Positions 1 through 9,817 of a stretch of 64,000 bases of DNA are shown piece after piece. Location: assembly GCA_029565065.1 (NCBI GenBank), contig JAKQOW010000051.1, positions 62,001 through 126,000 on the forward strand, given 5' to 3'. Origin of the DNA: Acidobacteriota bacterium. GTDB taxonomy: Bacteria > Acidobacteriota > JAAYUB01. The translations under genes and the position numbers were made by a program. The notes below the pieces were generated by a model that worked only from the letters and a program-made list of their open reading frames with translations, had not been told where the DNA came from and ran no database searches. Each line of letters begins with the position of its first letter. Position 1 is the stretch's first letter.

Positions 1-978
1 GAACCCGAAACGTTCCGTCTGGAACTCGCCGACAACATGGACTGGGACGTCTTCGTCGCCGACGGCGGCCGGGTGTCGGCCGACGCGCTGGCTTACTTGA
101 TTGAAGCCGGCGAGGTCGTCGCCGCCTGGGAGATGGGGACGACCTCCGGTCTCATGGCCCTGCACGGCGGCGCCCCCGAGCAGATGCAGGCGTACAACGC
201 GGGCGTCGAGCGGTGGGAGACAACCCGGCGGCGCCTCCGCCTCCTGGCCCTGCGCGGCCTGGAGCGACCCCTCACCGCGGCCGAGCGCGGCGAATGGGAT
301 CGGTCGGTGAAGCAGTTCCAGGCGGAGACGGATGCCTTCCAGAAAGTGCTGGACGAGACGGCCGCCGGCATCGACGACCTGCCCGCCGCCGCCGACACCG
401 TCCTCGTCGAGAACATCCGCCGGCAGACGGAGGGCAGCTTCATCTCGCGCTGGCCTGTCTGGGTGTGGTTCGCGGCGGGCGCCGTGCTCGTCGTCGTTCT
501 CGCGGCCGTGGTCCTGGGCCTGGCTCTGTCGCGGCGCTCCCGCCGGCGTGCAGCCGCGGTTGCACTTCCCCAACAACCGGCTCCAGCTTACCCGACGTCG
601 ACTCCGCCGGCCCCGTCCGCCGCATCGCCGGCATACCGGCCGCCGCCGGTCCCGGGCTACGCCGCGCCGATGCCGGCGCCGGCAGCGGCGCGACCGGGCC
701 CCCTGCTCCGGGACAACCTGGGCCGGACGCACGACTTGGACGCCGAGTGCACCACATTGGGATCCGCACCCGACAATGCCATCGTGCTGGCGGTGCAAGG
801 GGTGTCCCGCCACCATGCCCGGATCTGGCGCACGCCGGAGGGGACGTTCTGGATCGAGGATTCGGGCAGCATGAACGGCGTGTTCATCAACAGCCAACGC
901 TGCACCAAGGGTTGGCTCACTCCCGGCGCCGTCGTCACGCTGGGGCAGTGGCAGGCCCGACTCGAAACCGGCCTCTGA
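1..978 (+). CDS. FHA-domain membrane protein, 5' end outside window
   Basis: The frame is open from base 1, so the true start probably lies upstream; 325 residues are visible. Visible residues 1-145 are hydrophilic and helix-rich. A single membrane helix follows (about 147-172), then an Arg-rich stop-transfer patch, a Pro/Ala-rich linker (about 190-240) and a C-terminal forkhead-associated domain with the core SRHHARI and the SMNG motif. FHA domains bind phosphothreonine peptides, and here the domain should be cytoplasmic. The usual Gly-Arg at the start of the domain is Gly-Ser, so phosphopeptide binding is uncertain. The N-terminal part resembles nothing I recognise; a sensor or scaffold linked to Ser/Thr kinase signalling is inference. 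Confidence 0.8.
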   Translation, partial: EPETFRLELADNMDWDVFVADGGRVSADALAYLIEAGEVVAAWEMGTTSGLMALHGGAPEQMQAYNAGVERWETTRRRLRLLALRGLERPLTAAERGEWDRSVKQFQAETDAFQKVLDETAAGIDDLPAAADTVLVENIRRQTEGSFISRWPVWVWFAAGAVLVVVLAAVVLGLALSRRSRRRAAAVALPQQPAPAYPTSTPPAPSAASPAYRPPPVPGYAAPMPAPAAARPGPLLRDNLGRTHDLDAECTTLGSAPDNAIVLAVQGVSRHHARIWRTPEGTFWIEDSGSMNGVFINSQRCTKGWLTPGAVVTLGQWQARLETGL

Positions 979-1150
979 CCCTCGGTCGTCCACCCCCTCC
1001 CTATGCATTCACTCCCGAGACGCGGCGGCACATGGATGCCGTGAACTAATATTCGCGACCATCGACCGGATCGAGTCCGGAGGGCGCATGATCCAAAGAA
1101 TCGGCTGATCTGCCCGTGCATCCAAAACTTTTGATACAATTGCCGTGTCC

Positions 1151-1181
1151 TTCTCTGTGTCCTCTATGCCTCCGTGGTGAA
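1151..1181. repeat. Possible fragment of a dispersed intergenic repeat
   Basis: This T/C/G-rich stretch upstream of the Nif3 gene reads like the 'ctctgtgtcctctgtgcctccgtggtgaa' type of short intergenic repeat that I recall from many high-G+C environmental genomes. Only one copy is in the window, so the assignment rests on memory, not on repetition seen here. The rest of the 979-1210 gap shows no gene; an AAGGAG ribosome-binding site precedes the next ATG. Confidence 0.3.
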
Positions 1182-1210
1182 GGAACCCGCCGATCTCCAA
1201 GGAGCGTGAC

Positions 1211-1963
1211 ATGAAACTGACCGAACTGGTGGACGAGCTTGACCGGCTGCTGAACATCCACGCCATCGAGGATGAGTCGGCCAACGGCCTCCAGGTGGAG
1301 GGTCGCGCCGAAGTCCGCCGCGCCGGCTTCGCCGTGGACTACTCGCCCGAGCTCGCTGTCCAGGCGGCCGCCGATGGCGTGGACCTGCTGTTCGTCCATC
1401 ACGGCATGATCTGGGGCGGCCTGCGCCACGTGCGCGGAGTGACGCTGGCCTACCTGAAGCCGCTCATCGAACACGGCATCTCCCTCTACGCCGCCCACCT
1501 GCCGCTGGATGTGCACCCGGAGCTGGGGCACAACATCCAGATGGCGCGGCTGCTGGAATTGCGGGATCCCGCGCCCATCATCGACTACAAAGGCTCACCC
1601 GTCGGCATCCTGGCCCACACCGGCGGGCCGGTGCCGCGCGAAGAGGTGTTGGCCAAGATTCGCGCCACCATCTCCTGCGACGTGCACGTCCTCCCCTTCG
1701 GCCCTGAGCGGGTGAGCCGCGTGGCCATCGTCTCCGGCGGCGGCGCCCGGCTGGCCCTGGAGGCTCGCGAGGCGGGCGCCGACTTCTACCTGACGGGCGA
1801 GACGTCCCACAGCGCCTACCACCAGATCAAGGCGGTGGGCCTCAACGTCTGCTTCGCCGGCCATTACCTGACTGAGAAATGGGGGGTGCTGGCGGTGATG
1901 CGCCACCTGCAGGAGCGCGGGCTCGTGGAAGCCCGATTCTATGACATCCCCACGCCGTTCTAG
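1211..1963 (+). CDS. Nif3-like dinuclear metal centre protein
   Basis: A 250-residue member of the Nif3/YbgI family (annotated in databases as GTP cyclohydrolase 1 type 2 homologue), which forms hexameric toroids with a two-metal site; its cellular role is unsettled. The metal-binding features are visible: the adjacent histidines in LFVHHGM, the Asp/His cluster around AAHLPLDVHPELGHN, and the C-terminal GHYLTEKWG with His and Glu. Length matches the compact form without the inserted PII-like domain. An AAGGAG site 7 bases upstream supports the ATG. The gene is followed closely by hemW. Confidence 0.9.
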   Translation: MKLTELVDELDRLLNIHAIEDESANGLQVEGRAEVRRAGFAVDYSPELAVQAAADGVDLLFVHHGMIWGGLRHVRGVTLAYLKPLIEHGISLYAAHLPLDVHPELGHNIQMARLLELRDPAPIIDYKGSPVGILAHTGGPVPREEVLAKIRATISCDVHVLPFGPERVSRVAIVSGGGARLALEAREAGADFYLTGETSHSAYHQIKAVGLNVCFAGHYLTEKWGVLAVMRHLQERGLVEARFYDIPTPF

Positions 1964-1984
1964 CTTCCCGCACGCACCCGACGC

Positions 1985-3214
1985 ATGAGGCACAACCCGG
2001 ACGGGGACAACGTGGACACGGATTTCCGCGCGCAAACCGGCACAACTGATTTCGATCGCATTCGGACCGATGATGCCGCCGGATTGTACGTCCACCTGCC
2101 GTTCTGCCGGAACAAGTGCCTGTACTGCGATTTCGTCACGTTTTCCCTGGGGCGACAGGCGGAACCGTACCTTGCCGCGGTGGAACGGGAGGCAATCGCC
2201 ATCGGCGCGCAGCAGGATCCGGCGTTCGCCCGGTTCGATTCCGTCTACCTCGGCGGTGGTACGCCGTCGCTGCTGCCGGCGGCGGCGGTGGCCCGCCTGC
2301 TGGATCGCCTGCACACTGTTTTTACCATCACAGCAGACGCCGAGATCACCCTGGAATCCAATCCCGAAGACGTTGATCCGCAGGCGGCCGCCGCCTGGAT
2401 CGCCGCCGGGGTGAACCGGGTTACGGTGGGGGTGCAGACCGTTCACGTCCGCACCCTGGCCGCGGTCCGCCGCCCCGGCGGCCCCGCAGCGGTCTCCGCT
2501 GCGGTGGCGGCGCTCCGCGAGGCGGGCGTGGGGAACATCGCCCTGGACCTGATTGTGGGGCTGCCCGATGAGGGGCCGACCCGCTGGGCGGAAAGCTTGG
2601 AGTTCTGCCTTGGACTCCGGCCGGATCATGTCTCGATGTACCTGCTGGACGCCGACGAACACCCGGCAGTGGCGCGCCGGATCCGCGACGGCCGCTGGCG
2701 GATGCCGCCCGATGAGGCGATGGCCGATTTTTACCTACACGCCTCGGCGCGCCTGGCCGCCGCCGGACTGCCCCAGTACGAGATCTCCAACTTCGCCGCG
2801 CCGGCGCGCCGCAGCCGGCACAATCTCAAGTACTGGCGGCTGGCGCCATACCTGGGGCTGGGCGTGGCCGCCCACAGCTTCGACGGCCGGCGGCGCTGGT
2901 GGAACGAGCGCCGGCTGCAGGTCTACGTCGATCGTACGGCCGCAAGCAGACGTGCTGAAGCGGGCGAAGACGCGTGGGACTGGACCCGACGGGCCCGCGA
3001 GTTCGTCATGCTGGGGCTGCGCCTGGTGGACGGTGTTTCCCGCGCCGAGTTCCAGCGCCGCATGGGGCGGCCGTTTCCGCCGGAGTGGGCGGCGGTGTTG
3101 AAAAAAAATATTGTCCCCTCCCTGGTGTTGGACGATAATGGCACGTTCCGCCTCACCCCCCAGGGGATGCTGGTCAGCAACGAAATCCTCCAGGAACTCT
3201 TCGATGCGAATTGA
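1985..3214 (+). CDS. hemW: HemW, radical SAM heme chaperone
   Basis: A 409-residue protein of the HemN/HemW radical SAM family. The cluster motif is Cys41-x3-Cys45-x2-Cys48 followed by Asp-Phe; the Phe in place of a fourth Cys is typical of HemW (a heme-binding chaperone) rather than true coproporphyrinogen III oxidase HemN. The GGGTPS motif and the ESNPED segment of the SAM-binding barrel follow. The N-terminal 30 residues are not conserved in the family, so a GTG or later start is possible. The stop overlaps the start of the downstream aldolase gene by 11 bases, suggesting translational coupling. Confidence 0.85.
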   Translation: MRHNPDGDNVDTDFRAQTGTTDFDRIRTDDAAGLYVHLPFCRNKCLYCDFVTFSLGRQAEPYLAAVEREAIAIGAQQDPAFARFDSVYLGGGTPSLLPAAAVARLLDRLHTVFTITADAEITLESNPEDVDPQAAAAWIAAGVNRVTVGVQTVHVRTLAAVRRPGGPAAVSAAVAALREAGVGNIALDLIVGLPDEGPTRWAESLEFCLGLRPDHVSMYLLDADEHPAVARRIRDGRWRMPPDEAMADFYLHASARLAAAGLPQYEISNFAAPARRSRHNLKYWRLAPYLGLGVAAHSFDGRRRWWNERRLQVYVDRTAASRRAEAGEDAWDWTRRAREFVMLGLRLVDGVSRAEFQRRMGRPFPPEWAAVLKKNIVPSLVLDDNGTFRLTPQGMLVSNEILQELFDAN

Positions 3215-4238
3215 TCTGCGCAGCGACACCCTCACCCAGCCGACACCCGAGATGCGCCGCGCCATGATGGACGCCGTGGTGGGCGACGACGTCTACGGCG
3301 AGGATCCCACGATCAACGCGCTCGAGACCCGCGCCGCCGAGCTCACCGGCAAGGAAGCGGCGCTGTTCATGCCCACCGGCTCCATGGGCAATGCGGCGGC
3401 GCTGCTCAGCCACTGCGCGCCGGGCAGCGAGGTCATCTGCGAATCGGCCTCCCACGTCTACAACTACGAGCTGGCGTCCATGGCCGTCTTCGGCGGCCTG
3501 CTGCCGCGAGTGCTGCCGGGTGTGGACGGCCGGATGGCGCCGGCGGACATCCGCGCCGCCGTCCAGCCGCCGGTGTACTACCGGGCGAACGCCGGCCTCA
3601 TCTGCGTGGAGAACACCCACAACCTGGCCGGCGGCACCGTGCTGGATCCCGCCTACCTGGCCGACGTGCGGGCTGTCGCCGATGCCCACACCCTGCCCGT
3701 TCACCTGGACGGTGCCCGGATCTTCAACGCTGCCGTGGCCCTCGCCGTGCCGGTGGCGGAGCTGGCGCGTGACGCCGACTCGGTGATGTTCTGCCTGTCC
3801 AAGGGGCTGTGCGCCCCCGTCGGCTCCCTGCTCGCCGGCACCCGCGAGTTCATCGCCCGGGCCCGGGTGCACCGCAAGCGCCTGGGCGGCGGCATGCGTC
3901 AAGCGGGCGTGCTCGCGGCCGCGGGGCTGGTGGCGCTGGACACGATCCCCCCGCTCCTGGCTGACGATCACGAGAAGATCCGGCGCTTCGTGCGGTTTTT
4001 CCAGCAATACCCGTTCATCCGCCTGAACGCGGCGGCCACTCAGACCAATATCCTTGTCTTCGGGGTAGATCACCCGCGACGGTCCGCCGCGGATCTGCTC
4101 CGCCTCCTCGCCGAGCAGGACGTGATCGCCTCGGGCTTCGGCGACCGGATCCGTCTGGTGGCCTACCGCGACATCACCTTCCCCATGGTGGACCGCTGCC
4201 TGGAAATCCTGGCGGAGCTGTTCCGCCAGCAGTTCTGA
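3204..4238 (+). CDS. ltaE: Low-specificity L-threonine aldolase
   Basis: A 344-residue PLP enzyme of fold type I that cleaves L-threonine and L-allo-threonine to glycine and acetaldehyde. The start MRIDLRSDT and the following [11 protein letters not shown] are the family hallmark; GDDVYGEDP and the PLP-lysine motif CLSKGL are present. The open frame reaches further upstream, but the ATG at 3204 inside the end of hemW gives the family N-terminus exactly. It sits in a run of co-directional metabolic genes (hemW, this gene, purF). Confidence 0.92.
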   Translation: MRIDLRSDTLTQPTPEMRRAMMDAVVGDDVYGEDPTINALETRAAELTGKEAALFMPTGSMGNAAALLSHCAPGSEVICESASHVYNYELASMAVFGGLLPRVLPGVDGRMAPADIRAAVQPPVYYRANAGLICVENTHNLAGGTVLDPAYLADVRAVADAHTLPVHLDGARIFNAAVALAVPVAELARDADSVMFCLSKGLCAPVGSLLAGTREFIARARVHRKRLGGGMRQAGVLAAAGLVALDTIPPLLADDHEKIRRFVRFFQQYPFIRLNAAATQTNILVFGVDHPRRSAADLLRLLAEQDVIASGFGDRIRLVAYRDITFPMVDRCLEILAELFRQQF

Positions 4239-4254
4239 GCCGAGAGGTGGATCG

Positions 4255-5655
4255 ATGTGCGGAATCGTCGGCATCTACACGCACCAGCGGCGTGACATCC
4301 CGGAACAGGCGTCGCTGGCCCTGTTCGCCGAGCAGCACCGCGGCCAGGAAAGCTGCGGCCTGGCCTGGGCGGAAGACGGCCGGATCCGGCTGCTCAAGGC
4401 CATGGGCCTGGTGAAAGAGGTCTTCACCTCCGACGTGCTGGCCGGGCTGCACAGCCACTGCGCCGTCGGCCACGTCCGCTACCCCACCCAGGGCGGCGCA
4501 ACGCTGGAAAACGCCCAGCCGCACCTGGTGGAAACCCTCAACGGCCCCCGCTACGCCCTGACGTCCAACGGCGACCTGATCAATTACGCCACGCTCCGCG
4601 AGGAGCTGAACCGGAACCATGTGTACCTGGCGTCCCGCAACGACGGCGAGGCCATGATCCGGCTGCTGGTCCACCTGCTGGAGCGCGAGGGGATGAACCC
4701 CGTCGCGGCCATCCAGACCCTGTTCACTCAACTCGAGGGTGCGTTCTCCACCGTGTTCATGACGCCCGACGAGATGTACGCCTTCCGCGATCCGTACGGC
4801 TTCCGCCCCATGCTGCTGGGGGAGCTTGAGGACGGCTGGGCCGTCACCTCGGAAAGCTGCGCCCAGGACATCCTGCGCACCACCAACATCCGCGAGGTGG
4901 AACCGGGCGAGATCCTCGTCTTCCGGCCCACCGGCATGACCTCGATCCGCACCGACGCCCGGTTCTTCCGCGGCGACCGCCGGCCCGGCACGGCACACTG
5001 CGTGTTCGAGCTCATCTACTTCGCCCGCCCCGACTCCTTCCAGTACGGCAAGCAGGTTTATCGCATCCGGCAACGCATCGGCCAGACGTTGGCCGGTTAC
5101 GACGACTTCACGCCCGATTGCGTCGTGCCGGTCCCCGATTCGTCCAACTTCATCGCCCAGGGCTACTCCGAGGCCAGCGGCGCCCCCTACTCCATGGGGC
5201 TCATCCGCAATCACTACGTGGGCCGCACGTTCATCAAGCCGGTGCAGCAGTTCCGCGATGAGTCGGTGAAGCAGAAGTTCAATCCGCTGGCCGGCTTCTT
5301 CACCGGCAAGCGGGTGGTGCTGGTGGACGATTCCATCGTCCGCGGCACCACCTTGCGCAAGCTCGTGCGCATGATCCGCTCGGCCGGCGCCCGCGAGGTG
5401 CACGTCCGGATCGGCTCCCCGCCCGTGAAGTTCCCCTGCTATTACGGCATCGACACGCCCACCTACGAGGAGCTCATCATCAACCAGATCAGCCAGGAGC
5501 AGCTCCGCATCCACATGGAAGCGGACTCGCTCAAATACCTCGAGCTGGAGGATCTCCTCGGCATCGTGGAAAACGGCTCCCAGTTCTGCGCCGCCTGCTT
5601 CGACGGCCGCTACCCCGTGGGCACCCCCATCCCCGGCAAGAAGTCGCAGTGCTGA
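4255..5655 (+). CDS. purF: Amidophosphoribosyltransferase PurF
   Basis: A 466-residue first enzyme of de novo purine synthesis: PRPP + glutamine to 5-phosphoribosylamine. The Ntn nucleophile Cys2 (MCGIVGIY) is exposed directly after Met, with no propeptide. The phosphoribosyltransferase half carries the PRPP loop VLVDDSIVRGTT. Cys residues in GTAHCVF, FPCYYG and the FCAAC pair near the C-terminus match the 4Fe-4S ligands of the Bacillus subtilis type enzyme, which is usually oxygen-sensitive. An AGAGGTGG site precedes the ATG and 16 bases separate it from the aldolase gene. Confidence 0.95.
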   Translation: MCGIVGIYTHQRRDIPEQASLALFAEQHRGQESCGLAWAEDGRIRLLKAMGLVKEVFTSDVLAGLHSHCAVGHVRYPTQGGATLENAQPHLVETLNGPRYALTSNGDLINYATLREELNRNHVYLASRNDGEAMIRLLVHLLEREGMNPVAAIQTLFTQLEGAFSTVFMTPDEMYAFRDPYGFRPMLLGELEDGWAVTSESCAQDILRTTNIREVEPGEILVFRPTGMTSIRTDARFFRGDRRPGTAHCVFELIYFARPDSFQYGKQVYRIRQRIGQTLAGYDDFTPDCVVPVPDSSNFIAQGYSEASGAPYSMGLIRNHYVGRTFIKPVQQFRDESVKQKFNPLAGFFTGKRVVLVDDSIVRGTTLRKLVRMIRSAGAREVHVRIGSPPVKFPCYYGIDTPTYEELIINQISQEQLRIHMEADSLKYLELEDLLGIVENGSQFCAACFDGRYPVGTPIPGKKSQC

Positions 5656-5822
5656 TCCTCGCTCATCCGGCGGCGGTCGATGGGACCGGATTCCCGATCG
5701 GTCCGCCTTCGCCTTTTCGCCCCTGAACCGCTCACGGGTCTCCGGCCGCCGCGCCGCTCGGTCCGGACCGACCGGATCGCCCGGCGATGCCGTTTTTCAT
5801 CTCTCAACCGCCCAACCGTCTG

Positions 5823-5851
5823 ATGACTTGCCCTCGAATCCCCATTATAAT
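5823..5851 (+). promoter_or_regulatory. Candidate promoter for the MscS-family gene
   Basis: A perfect -10 hexamer TATAAT (5846-5851) is preceded 17 bases upstream by ATGACT, a weak -35 (four of six matches). The ATG of the channel gene is 31 bases after the -10. The remainder of the 5656-5822 gap shows an imperfect GGACCG/CGGTCC hairpin at about 5685-5705 with a poor T tract, which may end purF transcription. Confidence 0.35.
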
Positions 5852-5881
5852 GAGCGAACTCGCATACCCGGGAGGCGATCC

Positions 5882-7522
5882 ATGACGATGAGACCGCGCG
5901 CGCTAGGGTTGTTCGTCCTGATGTGCCTGTGGACCGCCACCGCGGCAGTCGCGGCCCAGACGCCGGAGCCCCCACCGGACGCGGCGCGCCTGGGACTCCA
6001 GGCGGCCATCGAGACGGCCCCGGTCAGGCTGGACGGCCAGGTCCTGTTCTCGCTTCGCGGGATTTCGGCCTTTCCCGCCGGAGACCGGGCTGCTGCGGTC
6101 GAGGCCCGGCTCGAAACCGTCGCCCGCGACCGGACCTTCGACCCGCAGAAGCTGGCCGTCGTCGAGGAGGAGACGATGAGCGCGCTGATGGCCGGCAAGC
6201 TCCGGCTGGTGAGCTTCGTCGACGCCGACGGCGAGCTGGAAGGCGTGTCCCGCCAGTCGCTGGCGGGCTTCACCTGCAACCGGATCCGCCAGGCGATCAT
6301 CAAGTACCGGGCGGACCGCCAACCCGAAGCGATCCAGGACGACGTGCTGACGGCCCTCCTGTATACGGGCATCCTGGCGGTCGCCCTGCTCCTGCTGGCC
6401 TGGGTGTGGCGCCGGATCATGCGCCGCCTCGCCACCCGGATCGAAGAGCGCGTCCGGTCCCTGGGCGTGGACTCACTCAAGTCGGGCAGCGCCCAGCGGG
6501 TGGGCAGCATCATCCGCCGCGGGCTGCGCAGCGTGTTCACCCTGATCATCCTCGTCGCCGTCTATCTTTACGCCCACTCGGTGCTCGGCCTGTTACCCTG
6601 GACCCGCTCCATCCATGCGAAACTGGGCGTATGGGTCATCCAGCCGCTCCAGATCATGGGGAATTCGGTCGTCAACCAGCTCCCGAACCTGATCTTTCTC
6701 CTGATCCTGTTCTTCGTCCTGCGCTGGGTGCTTGGGCTGGTGCGCCTGTTTTTCGACTCCGTGGCCAAGGGGACCATCACCTTCGCCAACTTTGACCCGG
6801 AATGGGCGCATCCGACCTACAAGATCGTCCGGCTGTTGATTGTCGCCTTCGGCCTCGTGGTCGCCTACCCCTACATTCCCGGCTCGGAGTCGGCGGCATT
6901 CAAAGGTATTTCCCTGTTTTTGGGCGTCGTCTTCTCCCTCGGGTCTTCGTCGGTGATTTCCAACCTCCTGGCGGGCTTCACCCTGACCTACCGCAAGGCG
7001 TTCAAGCTCGGCGACCGGGTCAAAATCGGGGAGGTGGTGGGCGACGTGACCACCATGCGGCTGCAGGTCACCCATCTGCGCACTCCCAAGAACGAAGAGG
7101 TCATCATCCCCAACTCCTCCATCCTGAACGGCGACGTGACGAACTACAGCTCGATGGCCCAATCGCCCGGGCTCATTCTGCATACGACGGTGGGGATCGG
7201 CTACGAAACCCCCTGGCGCCAGGTGGAAGCCATGCTCCTCCAGGCCGCGGACCGGACGCCCGACCTGCTCAAAACGCCCCCGCCGTTCGTCCTGCTGAAC
7301 TCGCTGGGCGACTTCTGTGTCGTCTACGAGATCAACGCCTTCTGCGACCAGCCGCAGCAGATGGGTCCGCTCTACGCCCGGCTGCACCGGTCCATCCTGG
7401 ACGTGTTCAACGAGTACGGCGTGCAGATCATGACGCCGGCCTACGAGGGCGACCCCGACCAGCCGAAGGTGGTTCCCCGCGACGAGTGGTACAAGAGTCC
7501 GGCCGAACCGCCGCGCGAGTGA
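5882..7522 (+). CDS. MscS-family mechanosensitive channel
   Basis: A 546-residue membrane protein. A signal peptide (about 1-25, ending near AVAAQ) leads to a periplasmic domain of about 120 residues, then membrane segments near 150-170, 215-240, 275-300 and 335-355, and the pore helix with the MscS signature SLGSSSVISNLLAG. The beta domain FKLGDRVKIGEVVGDV and the NSSILN segment follow. MscS channels release solutes on hypo-osmotic shock. It is longer than the 286-residue E. coli MscS and belongs to the larger MscS-like class with an extra periplasmic domain. The ATG at 5882 is chosen because GGGAGG precedes it; an in-frame ATG 18 codons upstream lacks a site. Confidence 0.88.
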   Translation: MTMRPRALGLFVLMCLWTATAAVAAQTPEPPPDAARLGLQAAIETAPVRLDGQVLFSLRGISAFPAGDRAAAVEARLETVARDRTFDPQKLAVVEEETMSALMAGKLRLVSFVDADGELEGVSRQSLAGFTCNRIRQAIIKYRADRQPEAIQDDVLTALLYTGILAVALLLLAWVWRRIMRRLATRIEERVRSLGVDSLKSGSAQRVGSIIRRGLRSVFTLIILVAVYLYAHSVLGLLPWTRSIHAKLGVWVIQPLQIMGNSVVNQLPNLIFLLILFFVLRWVLGLVRLFFDSVAKGTITFANFDPEWAHPTYKIVRLLIVAFGLVVAYPYIPGSESAAFKGISLFLGVVFSLGSSSVISNLLAGFTLTYRKAFKLGDRVKIGEVVGDVTTMRLQVTHLRTPKNEEVIIPNSSILNGDVTNYSSMAQSPGLILHTTVGIGYETPWRQVEAMLLQAADRTPDLLKTPPPFVLLNSLGDFCVVYEINAFCDQPQQMGPLYARLHRSILDVFNEYGVQIMTPAYEGDPDQPKVVPRDEWYKSPAEPPRE

Positions 7523-7528
7523 CCGCGA

Positions 7529-8095
7529 TCAGAACAGGCCCGGAACCAGCTTCTTCACGCGGGCGCAGTAGGCGGCGTAGGCCGGGCCGAGAGCCGAGTG
7601 GAGAGCCTGCTCCTCCCGGACGATCCGGTGGACAACGGCCGCCGTGACGGGCACCATGAGCATCACCAGGCTGAGCCAATTCGCATACGCGAGCCCCAAA
7701 CCCAAAAAGGCGATGAGCAGCCCGGTATATGATGGATGGCGGACCCAGCGGTACAGGCCCCGCTGCACCAATTCATGATTGGTGTGAATGGCTACGTCGA
7801 CCGTGAACTGCCGGCCGAGCGTCACGATCGCCAGCCAGCGGATTGCCAGCCCCGACACCAGGAGCCCCAGGGCCACGAGCTGGTCCCAATTGCCCGGCAG
7901 GCGAAACCGGGCGGCGGGCACCCATTTGAACGCTACCGCCAGGATCACGCCGAGGGCGATCATGAGCCACAGCAGCCGCAGGGAACCGCGGTCCTCCCGT
8001 CGAGCGCTCGCTGCGTCGGCCCGCTTGAAAATCGACAATGCGATCTCCGACACGGGGAACAACGCCACCACTGACCAGAGCATGATACTGAGCAT
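7529..8095 (-). CDS. Isoprenylcysteine carboxyl methyltransferase-like membrane protein
   Basis: A 188-residue polytopic protein with about four or five hydrophobic helices. The segment LYRWVRHPSYTGLL and the following acidic EEQAL near the C-terminus are the SAM-binding features of the ICMT/PEMT-like membrane methyltransferases. Bacterial members mostly have unknown substrates, so only the methyltransferase fold is supported. It is convergent with the MscS gene (6 bases between stops). It may be the last gene of the minus-strand run 9709-7529. Confidence 0.75.
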   Translation of the reverse strand: MLSIMLWSVVALFPVSEIALSIFKRADAASARREDRGSLRLLWLMIALGVILAVAFKWVPAARFRLPGNWDQLVALGLLVSGLAIRWLAIVTLGRQFTVDVAIHTNHELVQRGLYRWVRHPSYTGLLIAFLGLGLAYANWLSLVMLMVPVTAAVVHRIVREEQALHSALGPAYAAYCARVKKLVPGLF

Positions 8096-8173
8096 GGAAA
8101 CCGTCCACGATCGCCGGATGTTCGAAGCTTCACTGTTTGTTCAAACGACGGGTGATGCCACGGGTATCGAAAA

Positions 8174-9037
8174 TCATGGCGCCTTCGACGACGTGAATTC
8201 CGACGACCACACCTGGCGCAAGAAGGTCAACGTGAGGCCAAAAGCCGGAACTGCCGTGGCTTTCTCGCTGCGGCTGTCGCGGAGCATGATGTCGATGAGC
8301 CCGCCGGGGAGCTTCGGCCCGACGTACTGCAGCAGCCGGGCCAGGAGCGCCGGGACATGGCGGATGGACACATCCCGGGAACGGTTGAGCAGACGGACCA
8401 GGTCGTCCATCGCCATCTCCTCGGGACCCTGCAGGTCGAAGCTCCCGCTCTCGCCCGACTCGAGCGCGGCGAGGATGGCGGCCACGACATCATCGACATA
8501 GACGGGCGCGACCCGCTGCCGGCCGCTGCCGAGGACGGACACACTTCCCTTCGGGCCGGCTATCATGGCGCTCGCCGTGGGGCCGGGCGCCTCGGGCGGG
8601 CCGATGATGTGGGCGCACCGGAACACGGTGAGCGGAATCCGGGTGTCCCGAATCAACTGCTCGGCCCGCGCCTTGGTCTGGAGGTAGGGATTGGCGGCGG
8701 TTTCCGCTGCGCCGAGGTAGCTCAGGAACACCACCAGGCGCGTCCGGCCGCCTTCAAGGGCCTGGATCAGCCGGTCGGCGGGAAGCACGTTGGCCTTCAT
8801 GTAGTCGTGGTCGGACGGGTTCAACGTCCCGGCCAGGTGCACGACTGTTTCGGCCCCGCGGATGGCGTCCCGGGCCGCGTCCACCGCGAGCCAGTTGGGG
8901 ATGGAGCGGCAGCCCTCCATGGAGAACGGTTCACGAACCAGCGCGGTCGGCATGATGCCGTGCCGCACCAGTTCGACCAGCAGCCGGCGGCCCACTTGCC
9001 CGTTGGCGCCCGTGACGACGACGGATCGAGGGAACAC
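8174..9037 (-). CDS. NAD(P)-binding epimerase-like protein (NmrA/NDUFA9 type)
   Basis: A 287-residue atypical short-chain dehydrogenase. The N-terminal Rossmann motif is VTGANGQVG, and YLQTK supplies the YxxxK pair; VAPVYVDDVVAAI is the conserved C-terminal strand of the complex-I NDUFA9-like subgroup. Substrate unknown. I chose the GTG at 9037 because GGAGG lies 6 bases upstream and the Rossmann strand starts within five residues; an ATG 19 codons earlier adds an unconserved tail. Confidence 0.78.
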   Translation of the reverse strand: MFPRSVVVTGANGQVGRRLLVELVRHGIMPTALVREPFSMEGCRSIPNWLAVDAARDAIRGAETVVHLAGTLNPSDHDYMKANVLPADRLIQALEGGRTRLVVFLSYLGAAETAANPYLQTKARAEQLIRDTRIPLTVFRCAHIIGPPEAPGPTASAMIAGPKGSVSVLGSGRQRVAPVYVDDVVAAILAALESGESGSFDLQGPEEMAMDDLVRLLNRSRDVSIRHVPALLARLLQYVGPKLPGGLIDIMLRDSRSEKATAVPAFGLTLTFLRQVWSSEFTSSKAP

Positions 9038-9097
9038 ACCTGCCTCCTGCACCGAATCATCGGCGCCGACGGTTGGTCGTCGGCTGCTTCGCAACCA

Positions 9098-9709
9098 TCA
9101 ACTCATCGGTTGGCGGATGATGGTCTTCCATTTGGCCGGGGCGGCCTTGCGGATGTCGCTGAGGTAGATCTCGTGGTGCTTTCCCGCCGGCCGCCGTCCA
9201 AGGGATTCGATGTGGCGGTGCACCTTCTCCACCGCAACACCTTCTTCCGAGAACGGCCCGACATGGAGGATCTGGGCACACGCGCCCTCGGCCAGCACCT
9301 CGAAGCGGAGCCGGTCGATGGCGGCGGGCGCCTTCTTGCGCCGCACCTCGGCCATGGCGCGCTCCACGAGTTCCCCGGTGACGAGGTCCGGCTGCATGAT
9401 CATGAGGGTCCACTGCCAGTGCGACTTGTCATGAATCGAAAATCGGGCCATGTCATCGGCCCACCACAATCCTTCCAGCGGCAGCACGCCGTAGTCCACG
9501 GCCAGCGGACCCTTCTTCACCATGAACTTGACGGTGTACGCCACGGCGAATAACGCCTCCACCGCGGCGGCAAATTCCGGCGAGCCGTTGGGGTCGCCGG
9601 CGCCGTCCACCATCAGGTAACTCTGGGGCGGCACCTCGACCTGAACCACCGATTGCGCGGACGGACTGTAGAGCGATTTCAGTTTCTTCCGGTAATCGAT
9701 CTTCGGCAT
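9098..9709 (-). CDS. GyrI-like small-molecule-binding protein
   Basis: A 203-residue protein of the GyrI-like (SHS2 ligand-binding) family, without a DNA-binding domain. The opening MPKIDYRKKLKSLY and the segments PPQSYLMVDGAGDPN and LEGLWWADD match the stand-alone family I know from many soil bacteria. GyrI-like domains bind small cationic or drug-like ligands; some stand-alone ones hydrolyse such compounds. AGAGGAG precedes the ATG at 9709. The C-terminus contains the LHVGPFSEE motif common in these proteins. No partner regulator is adjacent. Confidence 0.82.
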   Translation of the reverse strand: MPKIDYRKKLKSLYSPSAQSVVQVEVPPQSYLMVDGAGDPNGSPEFAAAVEALFAVAYTVKFMVKKGPLAVDYGVLPLEGLWWADDMARFSIHDKSHWQWTLMIMQPDLVTGELVERAMAEVRRKKAPAAIDRLRFEVLAEGACAQILHVGPFSEEGVAVEKVHRHIESLGRRPAGKHHEIYLSDIRKAAPAKWKTIIRQPMS

Positions 9710-9817
9710 CGCGTCTCCTCTGGGGGGCCAACACCGGCGTCGGCAGTATAACATGATGGGGGGTGGAAAGACGCCGGTGGCGAACCGCGGTCACGACCCG
9801 GCGATCGATGGCGATCA

